Origin: Isoetes taiwanensis
Taxonomy: Eukaryota; Streptophyta; Lycopodiopsida; Isoetales; Isoetaceae
Direction: 5' to 3'
DNA: 64,000 bases
NCBI GenBank assembly: GCA_021234155.1
Contig: JAJEKV010000103.1
Location: 1,614,001-1,678,000 of the forward strand
The notes below the pieces were generated by a model that saw nothing but the letters and a program-made list of their open reading frames with translations, did not search any database and was not told where the DNA came from. Of the stretch, positions 1-12,560 are shown piece after piece (positions within the stretch are counted from its first letter, which is position 1; the number at the start of each line of letters is the position of its first letter). The position numbers were made by a program, and so were the translations under genes.

Positions 1-260
1 CAGTGGCACTGTTGCCTTGCAAATAAGCAACTTTACCAAAACAAGAACAATGAACATAAGATTCAATGATTGAATCCTCTTTTCTTCCATCAACACATTT
101 ATGCTTAGCTTAAATGAAGCAATATAACTTATTGCTTTCAAAAGAAACTTGCAAAATTGCACTACATTTCCATTCATCTATAATAATGACAAGAACATAG
201 AGACAAAAAGCCCTCATGAGCATATCCGTAATTCCACATGCTCTCACGGGCATCTCTTTA
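1..260. other. Intergenic, no gene seen
   Basis: AT-rich sequence with short reading frames only. No domain, repeat or RNA gene is recognised before the foldback element that begins near 261. Confidence 0.5.
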
Positions 261-698
261 AACACATAACTACCATTGACATTAATTAACACAACCATTG
301 GGTCCAACACATTTAAATTAAAATCCCCCTTAAACCCCCTTTGGTTTGGGTGCATATTCACACGGGGGGTGACGTAGGGCAGCGAGAGCCCTCATAATTG
401 TATTTTGCACGTACGAAATCAACACCATATAGTATTCCGCTTGAAATCTTATAGTATTTTGCGAATCTTGTTATACAGTATAGCAAATTTTGTACTTGCA
501 TACCCCACAAATGAGGAACTTTACGTACGGTGTAGATTAAGGAATAAGGGGTGAATATGCCTATCCAACAGCTCTCGTTGCCCGGAGTCACCCCCGTGTG
601 AATATGCACCCAAACCAAAGGGGGTTTAAGGGGGATTTTAATTTAAATGTGTTGGACCCAATGGTTGTATTAATTAATGTCAATGGTAATTATGTGTT
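261..698. repeat. Foldback (long inverted-repeat) element
   Basis: Two arms of about 131 bp (roughly 261-391 and 568-698) are reverse complements with only a handful of differences. They enclose a spacer of about 176 bp. Identity is highest over the outer 110 bp and falls off toward the spacer. Outside 261 and 698 the similarity stops abruptly, which marks the element ends. Short size, long inverted arms and no coding capacity fit a non-autonomous foldback element or MITE. No clear target-site duplication is visible. The arms make the transcript of either strand a long hairpin, so it could also be a small-RNA source. Confidence 0.75.
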
Positions 699-1130
699 CA
701 ACTGGAATTTAACAGCAGCCTTTGGCCTCCATGGATTCTTGTGGTGAGAAACCAAAGTGGGAAACTTTTCTGCTTGTTAGCACAAGGATCTAGAAGCCTT
801 GGAATTTGCTTAATATCTGCCTCAAAATCTAAAAATGCATGGTAATTTTTTGCAAGCTTCATTCGGAATGAGCCATAAAACAAATATCCAATAGCGCAAT
901 CCTGTATTAATCAGCTGGTAGGATGTGAACGCCTACCAAACCCGGCCGAAAAATTGTTGTTTTTGCATAGATAACTTAACCAAACATATCCATATCATAC
1001 ACTATCAAAAAGATCTCGGAGAGAGCTTTCCAACGCAATAAAAATCATCTCAAACAGAGCTCTGGATCAAAAGTTATGATAAGAAATGTGTTGTCGGCGG
1101 GGAAACTGCACTGCATGCGCCCTTCAAGCC
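699..1130. other. Intergenic with an LTR-retrotransposon-like stretch
   Basis: No gene is seen. The stretch around 1010-1085 (wording such as GAGAGCTTTCCAACGCAATA) resembles a sequence often found in plant retrotransposon untranslated DNA. I recall that resemblance from general experience and cannot verify it here. Confidence 0.3.
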
Positions 1131-1327
1131 CTTCATGTGCTCATTATGCACCACACACAAAAAGAGGGCTTTTGTTGTGAGCCATTGGTTGTTGACCATT
1201 GGAAAAAAAGGCTAAAATCAATGGCCCTTCATATGCCCATTATGCACCACACGCACAAAAAAATGGCTTTTGTTGTGAGTCATTGGTTGTTGACAATTGA
1301 AAAAAAAAAGGCTAAAATCAATGGCTC
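1131..1327. repeat. Tandem duplication, about 97 bp x 2
   Basis: Copy 1 (1131-1226) and copy 2 (1227-about 1327) share nearly the whole unit, from CTTCATRTGCYCATTATGCA to GGCTAAAATCAATGGC. Differences are mostly point changes and A-run length. The open frame across them is a by-product of the duplication. Confidence 0.8.
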
Positions 1328-4300
1328 AAAAATAGTGCACACTAGATATACGCATTAGTACATCCATTTGAATACATCATGAAATCATAGGAAAACCTTA
1401 GTGAAAAGCGTACAAAAACACAAAGAAAACCCCCTGTTATTATGCTACATATAAGCTTAATTAGGTGCATGCCAATAAAAAAGATCCTCGTAGAACAACA
1501 GGCTAGAATCTCTATAACTAAATGCCTGCTTCATTAGTTTATGTTATAAGTATTTGAAATTTACGTTTAATTACATTTGTGCTACAAGATTACTTGGGAG
1601 TTTTTTTTACCTCGTGTCATAGAACCTTATGGGAGAAAGTCTTTTTTAAATGTTATGAGCCTTTGAGTCATGACACGATACAAGATCCTGATGTCATACA
1701 CGTGGCTTCGTATTCTTGCATTAGAAGTGTCCGATGACACGTGTTACTTTGGTTCCCTATATTAGCCCCCCAATCATTTTTATGCTTATCAATCTCGTTA
1801 TCAGTCATTGATCCAGTTTTATATGTATACGAGCTTTTATATTTAAAATTCTTGAATTCCGAACTTTGCCTACACAATGGACATGGGTCCATGGCGTCTT
1901 AAAGTCTATTGGAAGAAAATTTGCATAAGTTGTTTTTTCAGATAAAATGTGCAGGAACATGTGTATAAGTGCAAGCTGGTGCTGAGCAATGAAGATCACA
2001 CTTGATTGAAGCAATATTTCAAGGGAAAGACTACGAAATATCCTTATGTGACTATTTTTCAATATGTCCTCAAGTTTATATTTTTTTTGATGAAATGCCC
2101 CGAAGGAGCATATATGCTTGTGGAGAAATACAAAATTGTTGATATGCCCTCTAAACTTTTTGTATTTCCTAACATGCCTTTGCTACAAATGAAATTTTTT
2201 GGCGGGCTTCTTGAAGCGTGCCTTTGCTTGAAGCGGCAAAATCCTTTAATTTGCTCCAATTTTACTTAGATCATGCTCGCCAACATCGCAGTTCAGCCCC
2301 TTTATCTGGAGTTCAACTTGCATGTGATCAGCATGTGAATTTAATTTTCCCTTTCACGCTTTCTTTGCATTGTCATTGCATTTAGCATAGAAATTGATCA
2401 CTAAGTTCAGGAGAAGATTTAGAAATACCGACTTTGCCCAGAATTCCTTTCAGTTCCTTTGCCAAACAGCTTTTCCTGTTTCTACATGAGAAAAATCTAG
2501 ATGCATTAAAGGTCAAAAAGCCGAATGCAAAGGCATCTGTTTGTGGCGATCTAGATTTAAAATTATCATGGTCAGAGAAATCTGATTGCTTTGATGCACC
2601 CTGAAACAAGATTGTAAATACAAAGGATTTGTTGAACTTACTTTGTCTTTAAACTATGATGCTTGCAAATCTAAAAGTATAATGTTTCTAGAATGCAGTC
2701 ATTAAGATAAAGATCGAACAAGAATTTATCACATAATGGGGCATGAAATGTTCAGCAACATCTCCATCGAATTCACTTGAAGGCATGCTCGGTCATAACC
2801 ATTTGAAGTCATGACATCTTCATCAGTATCCTCGCCAAACGCTTTTGAAGGCATGAATTATTTGCTAGCATGTTTTTAAATATCAAATGGAGGTAACTGC
2901 CATCTGTATCAATTAAAGTCGAATTTATATTTCAATTTTCAGCACTATAACAATAGAAATTTTTTCAGCACTTAAACAGAATTCGGTTCGGAAGCCTACA
3001 TAGGAATGAAGAATGCTTGTACCTCTACATGTATAGAATCCAAAGCCTGAATTTTTGTATTTGTATTCTTAATAAAATTATCTGAAACTTCTTGAACAAC
3101 AATTCAAGAATTGTTAAGACTGCTACAAAAAACCTTACAGGCCTAAACAGATTCTTTCAACGTAAAATTTGATTGAATCTTTTCCCAATAAAACTAGGTA
3201 AGCTTTTTCCAGTCAAAATCATAGCTTTCCTGCTTCAAGCATGAAACACAATTCTGCATCAAAATTTTATTAATTCTGCCAATTTCCATTTTGGAATTAA
3301 CATCTACTCTTCCAGGATCGCGAGTAGGCGAGCATCAAGGTCTTCAAATATAAGCATAACACAAAATACGGACTTGAGTAACATGGATGCTATATTGGAT
3401 GTTCTCAAGAAAAAGGAAGTGCAACATTGCATACCTAGTTTGAAAAGCTCGAACAACCTAATAGGATCTAGATCAAACAATGCCATTTTTAACTGGTGAG
3501 GCTATGATTGATCCATTTAGTGCCGAAGATATAGAAACCGAGGAGCCATTTCATGAAGAAGAATGTGAAGGTACCTAGAAACACCTGATCTCATCCAGCC
3601 ATAAGAAGTTAAGAAAAAAAGAGAGAGGACAATTTAGACTTTTCCAAGCAGTTAGAAAAGGAATTCCTTGAAAGTAGTAGCTTCTTCGACTCCAAATTTG
3701 AAAAGAAATTCGAGCATGTGCAAAATTTAACTAATTTTATGGCAATAGATATCCCAATAGTAACTTGCTATTCCGATATGGACACCTCACATGTGCTAGT
3801 AGCTGGCAAGGCACATGTGGGGCACATTTCAAAGGAGTTTGAAGTGGAGCCTAGATGTTGTAAAAGAAACACAATGATTTGATGGCCAAGGTGATTTTGT
3901 TGACAAAAAAAATTAAAATTTTGCTTTCTCAAATGCTTGTAATTAAAGTACTATTTTATGTACAATATTTGCTTTGATTACATGTTTTTGTATATCAGAT
4001 TATCCCTGCTATAGATAAATGAATGTTGCTCCAAAAAATATTTTGGTCTCCAAAATATCGCCACGGCTTCTGAGCATCTTCTGGTTACTATTATGCAATA
4101 AAAACAATAGCAACGATAAAATTGCAATACATTATATCTAACATTTAGGCAACTTCTTTTTCTAATATAAAACGTTACATTTATGAACACATGAATAAGT
4201 TTTCTATTCCTTGCAAATAGTACAACCTATTTCGTGGTCAATTGAGAAATCCAAATTTCTCGAGCTAACTATTTAGTGCTTAATCCCCTGATGCCCAAGT

Positions 4301-4718
4301 CCATTTCTAGTGGCTTGGACTCATTGTTATTCTTCTTCTTAACATCTGGTGTTCCACCCTACACGCGAGTGCTTTGTCATGTTCATGGCTTGGAAGTTGT
4401 CCTCTAGCACTGGATGTAGGCTAGGAGGGTATGTACACATGCGATTTACTATTAGTTGCATAGCTTGATCGGCCTGGATGGCATTCTTGAACCGGAGTGG
4501 GCACTGCATGCTTATGGTTATTCCATGGGGTACCTCATGGTTATCTCATTGCTATCTCATTAGTGAATTTGTGGACATGACATGTGCATATATAACTATT
4601 GAGTGCAATATTGTAGCATAATGAGATTCTTCGATGAGTCATCTATGACTTGAACAATTTCGTAGTTGTTTCTGTTAGATGCCTCAAACTCCCACTTAGC
4701 CTTCATGACTAAGCCTAA
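1328..4718. other. Intergenic, no gene recognised
   Basis: AT-rich DNA with short spurious frames. The phrase CCCCCTGTTATTATGCTACA near 1430 matches the end of the repeat units at 5.1 and 5.7 kb, so a related repeat fragment lies here. Nothing else is recognised. Confidence 0.4.
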
Positions 4719-5732
4719 ACGAGGTGCGCTGGACTACCACATTCGGCGGATCCGTCGATCCGACGGCCCAGACCGTCTGTTGGAACCTCTGGGAATCTCT
4801 CATTTCGCTTATAGTCATTTATGATAGGGGGCACCTATGATTTTGAAATATGAAATATGAGTCCGCCTAAGGTTTTGATGCAACGTCCAGCCTCTATATG
4901 GCTTCACCTAGGTTTTAGTTAGAATATGAATTATGGGGGCTCGAACCTCTATCAAAATAACTCAATATCTTAATAAGACTACTTTGACCAATATAACGAG
5001 TGAGCTAACGTGATTATTTTTTATCTTAAATCTATGTTTTTTTTTAATAACAATCCATTCAATTGTTTTAGGGATATAATCTTTGGTTTCAGGAATTGTT
5101 ATTTTTACATCCATATGAAATCCCTCTGGAACCCCCCTGTTATTGTACTACATATTCTAAACGAGGTGCACGCTGGACTACCATAGTCGTCAAATCCGTC
5201 GATCCTACGGCCTATGCCATATGTTAGAACCTCTGGGCGCCTCATGGTCATTTGTTATTGTGCTACATATTCTAAGGTGCACGCTGGACTACCACAGTTG
5301 TCGGATCCGTCGATCCTACGGCCTATACCATATGTTGGAACCTCGGCCTATACCATATGTTCGAAATGAGAGGTGCCTATGGTCTCATTTCGCTTATGGT
5401 CATTTATGATTGGGGCGGTGCTTATGAATTTGAAATATGAAATACGAGTCCACCTAAGGTTTTGATGCAACATCGAGCCTCTATACTCATCTAAGGTTTT
5501 AGAATATGAATTATGGGGGCTCGAAACCTTTACCAAAATAACTCAATATCTTAATAAGACTACTTTGATCAATATAACGTTGAACTAACGTGATTATTTC
5601 TTATCTTAAATTTATGTTTCTTTTTAATAACAACCCATTCAATTGTTTTAAGGATATAGTCTATGGTTTCAGGAATTGTTATTTTTACATCCATATCAAA
5701 TCCCCCTGGAACCCCCTGTTATTGTGCTACAT
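4719..5732. repeat. Nested tandem duplication of a repeat-family segment
   Basis: A unit beginning GAGGTGCRCGCTGGACTACC and ending near CTGTTATTGTGCTACATAT occurs as a long copy (4719 to about 5160), a short truncated copy (about 5162-5272) and a second long copy (about 5276-5732). The long copies align over about 440 bp, including the shared phrases AATATGAATTATGGGGGCTC and AACTCAATATCTTAATAAGA. The final phrase also occurs alone near 1430, so this is probably a dispersed element with internal duplication, not a unique sequence. No coding capacity is recognised. Confidence 0.75.
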
Positions 5733-5811
5733 ATCCATGATATGCAGATAGGTCCTTATCAACTCATATATAATGCAGTTTGCTTTTCTGTTTGAGCCTA
5801 TTTTGTTTGAT

Positions 5812-5920
5812 GTTATTTTGTTTGAAGTCTTATGGTACTGACACGTATGTTATTTTGTTTGAAGTCTTATGGTACTGACACGTATATTATTTGTTTGAAG
5901 TCTTATGGACTGACACGTGT
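5812..5920. repeat. Three 37-bp tandem repeats carrying ACACGT cores
   Basis: Copies at 5812-5848, 5849-5885 and 5886-5920 share TTTGAAGTCTTATGG followed by ACTGACACGT. The third copy ends in GACACGTGT, a full CACGTG palindrome. ACGT-core boxes are plant bZIP/bHLH binding sites, but no gene start is recognised nearby, so regulatory function is only a possibility. Confidence 0.7.
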
Positions 5921-7655
5921 GCGCATTAAATATTGGAACACGCATTTATGATATTTATGATATGCACTTATCGTGCATTTATGGCGGGCTAGAAAGAATA
6001 TACTGACCCGAAATTCTTGCACGGCCTTTTCCCCTTTCCCCGCTTCGTGGTCCGCTTCTAGTTCTTCGCTTCGCTTCGCATGCCATAGCCGCATCCAAAG
6101 ATAGTGCAAATGCAAGTGAGAAATCGTGGATCCGCCATAGCACGCAGGCCATAGCAAGTGAGGAACCGGATCCGCCATAGCGGTATTTTAATTCTTTTTT
6201 GTGGGAGATGTCCGCTTGGTGCAGCTTTTGAGAGGCATTGTCGTGAGCTCGATTATAGGGATGCAGAGCTCTAGCTGGATCCAAGCGGGCTGCCAGCATC
6301 CATTCTTCTATGTCCGTTTGTAGCCATCGCCGGGCATACAAGTCCATTCTTCATCTAAGCACCGCCATCGCCATACAAGTCAGACTCTTCTTCCTGTTTC
6401 GCCATCCACAAGTTCGAGCCCCAACAAGCATCGGAATTCCGATAGTTTCAAGGCTATATGGAGGATGCATCTTGGAGAGCTGTGAATCCACCATAGTCAA
6501 AGCCATAACCAAATCAAGCTGCTGCAGTTCCTCATGGCTGTTGCAAATCTAAAAGTCATGGAAGAGGTAAGCAGTGGGGATGAAATTGTGAATAGAAATA
6601 CAGGCATAACTGTTTCCCTGTTTCAAAAATGTAATATTACATAACTTACAGAGCTCTGGCTGCATGTACATGAAATAGATAGATCTCGCCCCCTCCTCTT
6701 TGCTACTTGACCTCTGTGCTATTTTTTGTAGTGAGATGTCTGCGCCATTTCTTTAACTGAGGTCCCTACGTGTCTTCGGGGTGGAAGCAGATCCGGCATC
6801 TTTCAGACCACCTCTTGCAATGGCTCTTGCTTTGCCATTGGTGCTTTGTTGTATTACTTTGCTTTTGGGATGACTAAGAGACCTAGTCACATATAGTAGA
6901 CTGACTGAAGGTTACCTGTACTCTCCTATAATAATTCGCTCTAGATATAGTGCAAAGGCTGCCTGGGGAACTTCAAAGGCAAGAGATAGACAAGCAAAAT
7001 GAGCCCTCTTCTTGATTCTGATGTGTTCTTGCTCTAAATCATTCTCTGATGGACATAATAGAGCAAAATCCTTCGTGTTTTTGGAGATGGATCATAAATA
7101 GTTTTAGAAATCCGTCCACAATACTTTACGGTAATCAATCGGCTTTCATCAATGTCTGGTTTACAAAGGAATTTCTTACAAAGCTGGGCGCAGGCTTTGA
7201 ATAGGTTCAAGAGGAAGATTTATGGCTTTTAAAGGAAATCGGCAGATAGATTGCTCTCCATCTGTACACAAGTCCCTCCATCTCTGCGCAAGTCCCGTCG
7301 CAGTAGTGAGACAGAAGTCAGACTCTGTGTTTTTCTATTGGCTGATGTCCGTTCTTTTTATAGCCTGTACGACCTTTTGAAAATAGGGGTCTTTTTGTTC
7401 TGCGAGACTCCTTTCCTTAATATAGGACCCTTCGTTCAAGTATACACCCCTTCGGCATACCCATTTTTTTAATCACGGGTTGCTTTTTTCTTTTTAATGC
7501 AATGGTCTTGTGTTTAACATAATTTCCTGTGCCCCTAACTTTGGGCAATAGGAATATTATTACATGAGTTTGCCATTTTTCTCTAGCCCCTTTCGATGTG
7601 AAGCGCTCCCCCGTGCTTGCTCCATATCAGAATGCTAAGGGAGATTATTGTATTA
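5921..7655. other. Intergenic, no gene recognised
   Basis: GGATCCGCCATAGC-like phrases occur at about 6129 and 6168, and a similar one at about 21355. The open frames at 5979-6347 (-) and 6310-6552 (+) show no domain and no plausible splice context. Nothing is annotated with confidence. Confidence 0.35.
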
Positions 7656-7835
7656 CAGTACACAGATCATGATAATATAATTCCTATTGAGGATTTGATC
7701 CTCCTATAACAACAGATTCTTTCCAAGATGTGCTAGCCTCCTACCCCCCAGTACACAGATCATGATAATATAATTCCTATTGAGGATTTGATCCTCCTAT
7801 AACAACAGATTCTTTCCAAGATGTGCTAGCCTCCT
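7656..7835. repeat. Near-perfect 93-bp tandem duplication
   Basis: Copy 1 starts at 7656 and copy 2 at 7749. Both read CAGTACACAGATCATGATAA through GATGTGCTAGCCTCCT with no visible mismatch, which points to a recent event. Confidence 0.9.
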
Positions 7836-7874
7836 GACCTGTATTGTATATGGCTATGTATATGTGGGTCAAAC

Positions 7875-7997
7875 GTGGACTGATATGATTGGGTGCTGCA
7901 GTGGACTGATATGATTGGGTGCTGCAGAAGGTGTCTTTTAGGTTGTGACGAATTATGTATATGGGTCACACGTGGATTGATATGACTGGGTGTTGCA
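7875..7997. repeat. 26-bp repeats (two adjacent, one displaced)
   Basis: GTGGACTGATATGATTGGGT plus GCTGCA occurs at 7875-7900 and 7901-7926. A diverged copy lies at 7972-7997. The displaced copy shares flanking TATATGGGTC-type sequence, so a longer unit was duplicated first and the 26-mer was duplicated later. Confidence 0.8.
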
Positions 7998-8173
7998 AAA
8001 GAAGTATTTCTTAGGTTGTGATTGTTAATTTTCTTCAATTAGACACAAAGTGCAGCCTCAAAAGAACATTATGTTTTAGAGCATGAAAAGGCTAAGTTGA
8101 TACGAAAGATTAAAACAAGAAATGCTTGGGGCATAAAGATTATTGCACCTTGCATAAAATAACAAATACAGCA

Positions 8174-8350
8174 AAAAAAGGGGGAAAATACTCTTGGTAG
8201 GCATCTGAGAAAAAAAGGGGGAAAATACTTCTAGTAGGCATCCGAGAAGCATTGCTTTGCTTAAGGAATTTATTATTCATAGCATGCAATTGGGTTTCTT
8301 CATTGCTCCACCTAAGAAATTTACTATTATTAAGAGCATGTAATTGGGTT
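8174..8350. repeat. Short tandem duplications
   Basis: A 37-bp unit (A-run, GGGGG, AAAATACT, TAGGCATC) is repeated at 8174-8210 and 8211-8247. Directly after it, a looser pair of about 68-bp units containing AATTGGGTTTCTT is visible at about 8260-8365. Confidence 0.65.
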
Positions 8351-8541
8351 TCTTTGACATGTAACTAGTTAGTCTTCTCTAAGGGAGCTAAAAACATCTG
8401 TTTGTTAATCTCAAATTTTGTATCCAATTTTGAGGGCACTTTGAGCATCTCATGGTTTGAGATCCAATTGGAGATGGTTTTCACCCCAGTTCCAAGTTGA
8501 CATAAACTCCCTCATAGTGCATTTAGGAAAGAGAAACGTTC

Positions 8542-8579
8542 GCGGCGGCCAAGGCCGCCGCGATAAGTTTCTTGTACAA
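8542..8579 (-). repeat. GC-rich hairpin with CACTA-like terminal motif (right-end orientation)
   Basis: GCGGCGGCC (8542-8550), a 2-base loop and GGCCGCCGC (8553-8561) form a perfect stem. It continues into GATAAGTTTCTTGTACA. On the minus strand this reads TGTACAAGAAACTTATCGCG and so on. The same ACAAGAA-TTATCGCGGCGG block recurs at 19141 and 22360 on the plus strand. CACTA elements end in CACTACAAGAA followed by hairpin-prone DNA, so this is plausibly one eroded element end. The expected GTG border is not intact. Confidence 0.5.
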
Positions 8580-8599
8580 TAGGTATAAACTTGCTGCCT

Positions 8600-11500
8600 A
8601 AGGTGGCATCATGGCCACAAGGTGATCACCGGGTGGAGTCATATATACAATCATACATATAGGAAGCATAAAACAAAGAAGATTGAAGGTCTCAGATGGG
8701 GCAGACTAGCGTAGACTACCGTCTTCTCCCATTTCTATTAGATGCCTGCGCAGATGACAATGTCTTTCAAGCAAAGCATTCTCTTTCATCATTCAAGTAT
8801 GGCAGGAAAGTAAGCAAGAATCAAGACCCAATTTCCTTGACACCATTGAAGATAATCACTACTAAGTCATCCAAGTAGGACCTAAATAAATCATTCATGA
8901 GTTTCAAGAAGGTTGTAGATGTATTTTTGAGGGCAGTGAATTCATGATCATAATATAATCAAAAGAATATAAGTTGTCCTCACTATATTGTTCTTCTACC
9001 ATTGGCCATTCTCTCGCATGTACAATCTTTTTGTAAATTCCTAGTTTCATACATATGTTAGTTCATGATAGGCACCTTCCTTGTGTATTAACATACTACA
9101 ATCCATCTTCTTTCTCATCTGCTAAGGGTACGTTCACATGGAGCAGACCCGACTTCAACTGGTCGAGATTAGATCCAGCAATTCTCATGAGTGGCCGGAC
9201 TTGGATAGGGGTAGCAAACTGGAGTTCTCAGAAATCCCATCCAAATTCTAGAACGCTTGAAGTTGCATTTGAAGATAGATCTAGAGTCGTTGCACAAGAA
9301 CACTTTGGCTTCGACTTGAGCTACAAACTTTGAAGCCTCCATGGGAAGGTGCTCTAAGAAAAAACTTTGAAACCCTATTCCCTTATCCCTTGTTTTCCCT
9401 TATCGCTTGTTTTCATCCATTGATTTCCTGCATATTCTCCAACATATCCCCTACGGGGCATTCCAAACCGTCTAGCAAATCCCTGATGGGGTCAAACCTA
9501 CATTTCCACCTCAGCATAAGATTTGAGAGCCATAGTAAAAAGTCAACATGCATGTCAACCTAGATATAATTAAGGGGAGCTAGTGTTTCTCAAAATAACA
9601 TTTCACATGATATATTATGTTTGTAAGAGAGCAAAACAAATGTAAATTCAGGCAGTTTCTTTGTATAATATGTGTAAGGACTTCATTAATCAACTGTTTC
9701 AAATGGCTGATTTGCCTCACATAAAGTTTAGCTGTACACATGGCATGGTAACAAAAACTTGAAATTGCATCCAATCCATTGCAAGAAATAAGGACCCTCG
9801 ACTTGGCCGTAAATCCACAAAGTCAGCCTTCTCACCTAAGCAGCCTAAGGCATGGGCTATACCCACATTTGAATCGAAATCTATCTAACACATATTTCCA
9901 TGCAATAACAACCAGCAAACAAGCACCTAGCACATTCACACTTACTTTACAGATATGATTTATCTCAAGGCATTGACATCAAGATGAGCTAGAATAATGG
10001 ATTTACTTCAAACTTACATATCCAACACACAATCTATGTCTATCTCACACAATATATTGGCATGCAATATAGCTTTTGGCTACTCATAACATGTCCTTCT
10101 GCATGTAATGTCACAAGGCCGACCCCAACAACCACAAACATAGTTTCTGCTGCACCTGAGGCAGGGGTTGCCCACATTTGAATCCAAATCAACCTGTCTC
10201 CTCTGCAGCAACAATAGAACAGGCAGTTAGCACTACATTCGACATTGGATCCCATTGGAATCCGAGAGCTTTGCACAATGGAATCAACTTATAGAGGCAA
10301 TTTCATGGCTGTGCACCCTTCAGTTTCCAGTTTGTTTTTCCTATTCTTACCACGGTAGAACAAAGACATAGGCGGGCCATCTTTGCACTGCACCAACTTC
10401 TAAAGGCATTAAAAAATTGAAATGTAATAATAGCAAGCCACAGAGAAGAGGAATTTGTGTCCTATACGATGCTTCCAACTCTGCTGGCAGAATGCATGCT
10501 TAAGCAAAAAATTCACACCAAGTCTACCTTTCCCCTTCCTAGCTTGCCTCTTCAGCATACCTGTTGATCAATGGGTAGCAGCATCAAATCCAAGCTCTTG
10601 CAAACACTCGCATCACAGCTTCAAATAACACACTAAAATAAACACTAAGCCTAAGCTGTTCCATACCTGCAACTTGCCTCGGCCATGCCGACCACCTCGC
10701 TGCACCGCCTATGTGCTCCAATCAAATCGACATCTGGACCAGCTAATCGCCTCCTCAAACATTGCAAAGGATTGGCCTTCCAAACTATCACATGCTCTCC
10801 AAAACTCCTGGATCCGCATACCCAAAGATCGACTTCTACGATACCGCATTTAATACAAGCCCTGAACCATACAAAATCTTAGGGTACACGATAGTGAAAC
10901 TACATTTTGGGAACATTAGGCCCTTTTTCCACGGCAGGAATAAAATATGGCTGTCCCAATGCAATAAGACAGCATATAAGACTCCATGTCATCTCCACGT
11001 CAGGTCTCAGATAAAGACCTTTCCCACTAATATTTATGCGACATGTCCTTAATATATAAGACAACTCTTATATTTTCTGCTTTTCCACTGCACTCCATCA
11101 AAAAGGAAGAACAGCAAAAATGCTAAGATCTCAGAGAAGAACAAGAAGAACACTAAGATCTCTCGGGAGAAATCGACAAACTGATGTGAATCTGAGGAAA
11201 ATGGATTCGGATTGAAGAACCTTGGTTGTAGAAAGAAAATCTAGTATTTTCGTAACCGCTGATCTTTCTATCGAACTACAATTTGGAGAACCTGTTCACT
11301 CAAGGAAATCTTCCTCAGAGTCTCGAAGTTCAAATCTCTGGCAGACAAAAGATTCAAAGTCTGCAGAACCACCCATTCTCGTACACAAAGAACTGCAATT
11401 TCCAGAACTGTTGGACAGATCTAATCTTTGGAATTTTTAAGGGTGTCTTCTGTTAGAAGGATCTCGCTAGCCGATCCGCCTTTCTTTTGCCTGATTCTGT

Positions 11501-12560
11501 TAGAAGGATCGCATCTTCATCTTCAAAAGAAGGAGAAGAGGGTTTACATTTGAGCCGCATCTCCGCTATCACCAAGAAGTTGTCCAAATTTCTACGGTAA
11601 GAATCGATCCGGCAAAAGTAATCTCTCAGAACCCGGATCGAAATACCCGTGATCCCCTCGCTCTAATACCCGGATCTCTGCTCGGAATACCCGCATCGAA
11701 TCCGGATGACGCCCGCCTGTGGTTCGCCGTTTCTGGCGCCCGCCAGGTTGTCGACTAAAAATTCTTTTCTTTGAGACGTCCTTCATCTGCGGCAACAGAA
11801 GAATCTGATTGGTTACATTTTGCGGTCGTAAATTGTGGCGGGGGGTTTCCCCCAAAAGAAAATGCGACATCAAAACTGTATGGAATGCAATTGAGACATG
11901 TCCCAAAAGTATCAGTGGAAAAGCCACCGGGTCTTATTTTCTTAGGTGGACCAATCAAACTCCAAGAAATTTAAGACAAGGTTGCCATGGAAAAAGGACC
12001 TTAGGGTGAGATTCCGCTGGCGTCAATTGATGCCTGGAAGTTAGAAGCTGACCAATCCAAATGAAGGATTTAAAACTTCCGTTGTTTTCTCTGATTCCAC
12101 TAACAGCGGCAATTAAGCATCGGGTTTTGCTTTGGAAGATGATGTGTACGCTAAAAAAATTCGATTAACCGTCCGGGAATCCTCCCTACCTTTGCACCGT
12201 AAAACAATTACCCCTCTCCATCTTGCCACCTAATCAAACTAACTAAGAGATTTTTTGTGGAACTAACTGCCTTTGCCGTAGTGGAATCATATGCATCTGG
12301 CTATGGTAGTTTAGGTTTATGGCATTTGATGCCACAGAGTTAATTACCGCTTCCGGCAGTGGAATCTCAGCCTTATTCCCAAAATGGTTATTCAACAAGC
12401 TCGATTTCTTGTAGACAGAGACAGCCCATTTTCCAACGTCGTTCTAAAAATAGGCAGGAAAAGATATATCCCGACAATACATCTTGTTCCAACCTTTTTG
12501 GAGTCGATCTAGTCCCTTCATTCTAACCCAATTGGAGATCCCCAACCTTGCACACCACGC
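8600..12560. other. Intergenic and PP7 upstream region
   Basis: No confident gene is recognised. The open frames at 9055-9333, 10762-11052, 11222-11440 and 11592-11927 have no domain and unlike composition. The last 500-1000 bases probably hold the promoter and 5' UTR of PP7. No convincing TATA box could be singled out. Confidence 0.4.

Noticed and set aside
4930-4950. GGTTCGAGCC (minus strand) considered as a tRNA T-arm
   Set aside because: The stem bases do not pair, and no acceptor or anticodon arms fit; it also recurs in the duplicated repeat unit.
5979-6347. 122-codon minus-strand frame
   Set aside because: No recognisable motif and repeated GGATCCGCCATAGC phrases within it; probably chance.
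7656-8365. Clustered repeats considered as a CRISPR array
   Set aside because: Units are directly adjacent or differ in length, there are no regular unique spacers, and the context is eukaryotic.
8542-8561. Perfect GC hairpin considered as a bacterial-type terminator
   Set aside because: The window is plant nuclear DNA. There is no upstream gene and no T-run, and the hairpin shares a flanking motif with two other sites, so a transposon end is likelier.
11592-11927. 111-codon minus-strand frame upstream of PP7
   Set aside because: No domain, it overlaps other frames on both strands, and it lies in the probable PP7 promoter/5' region.
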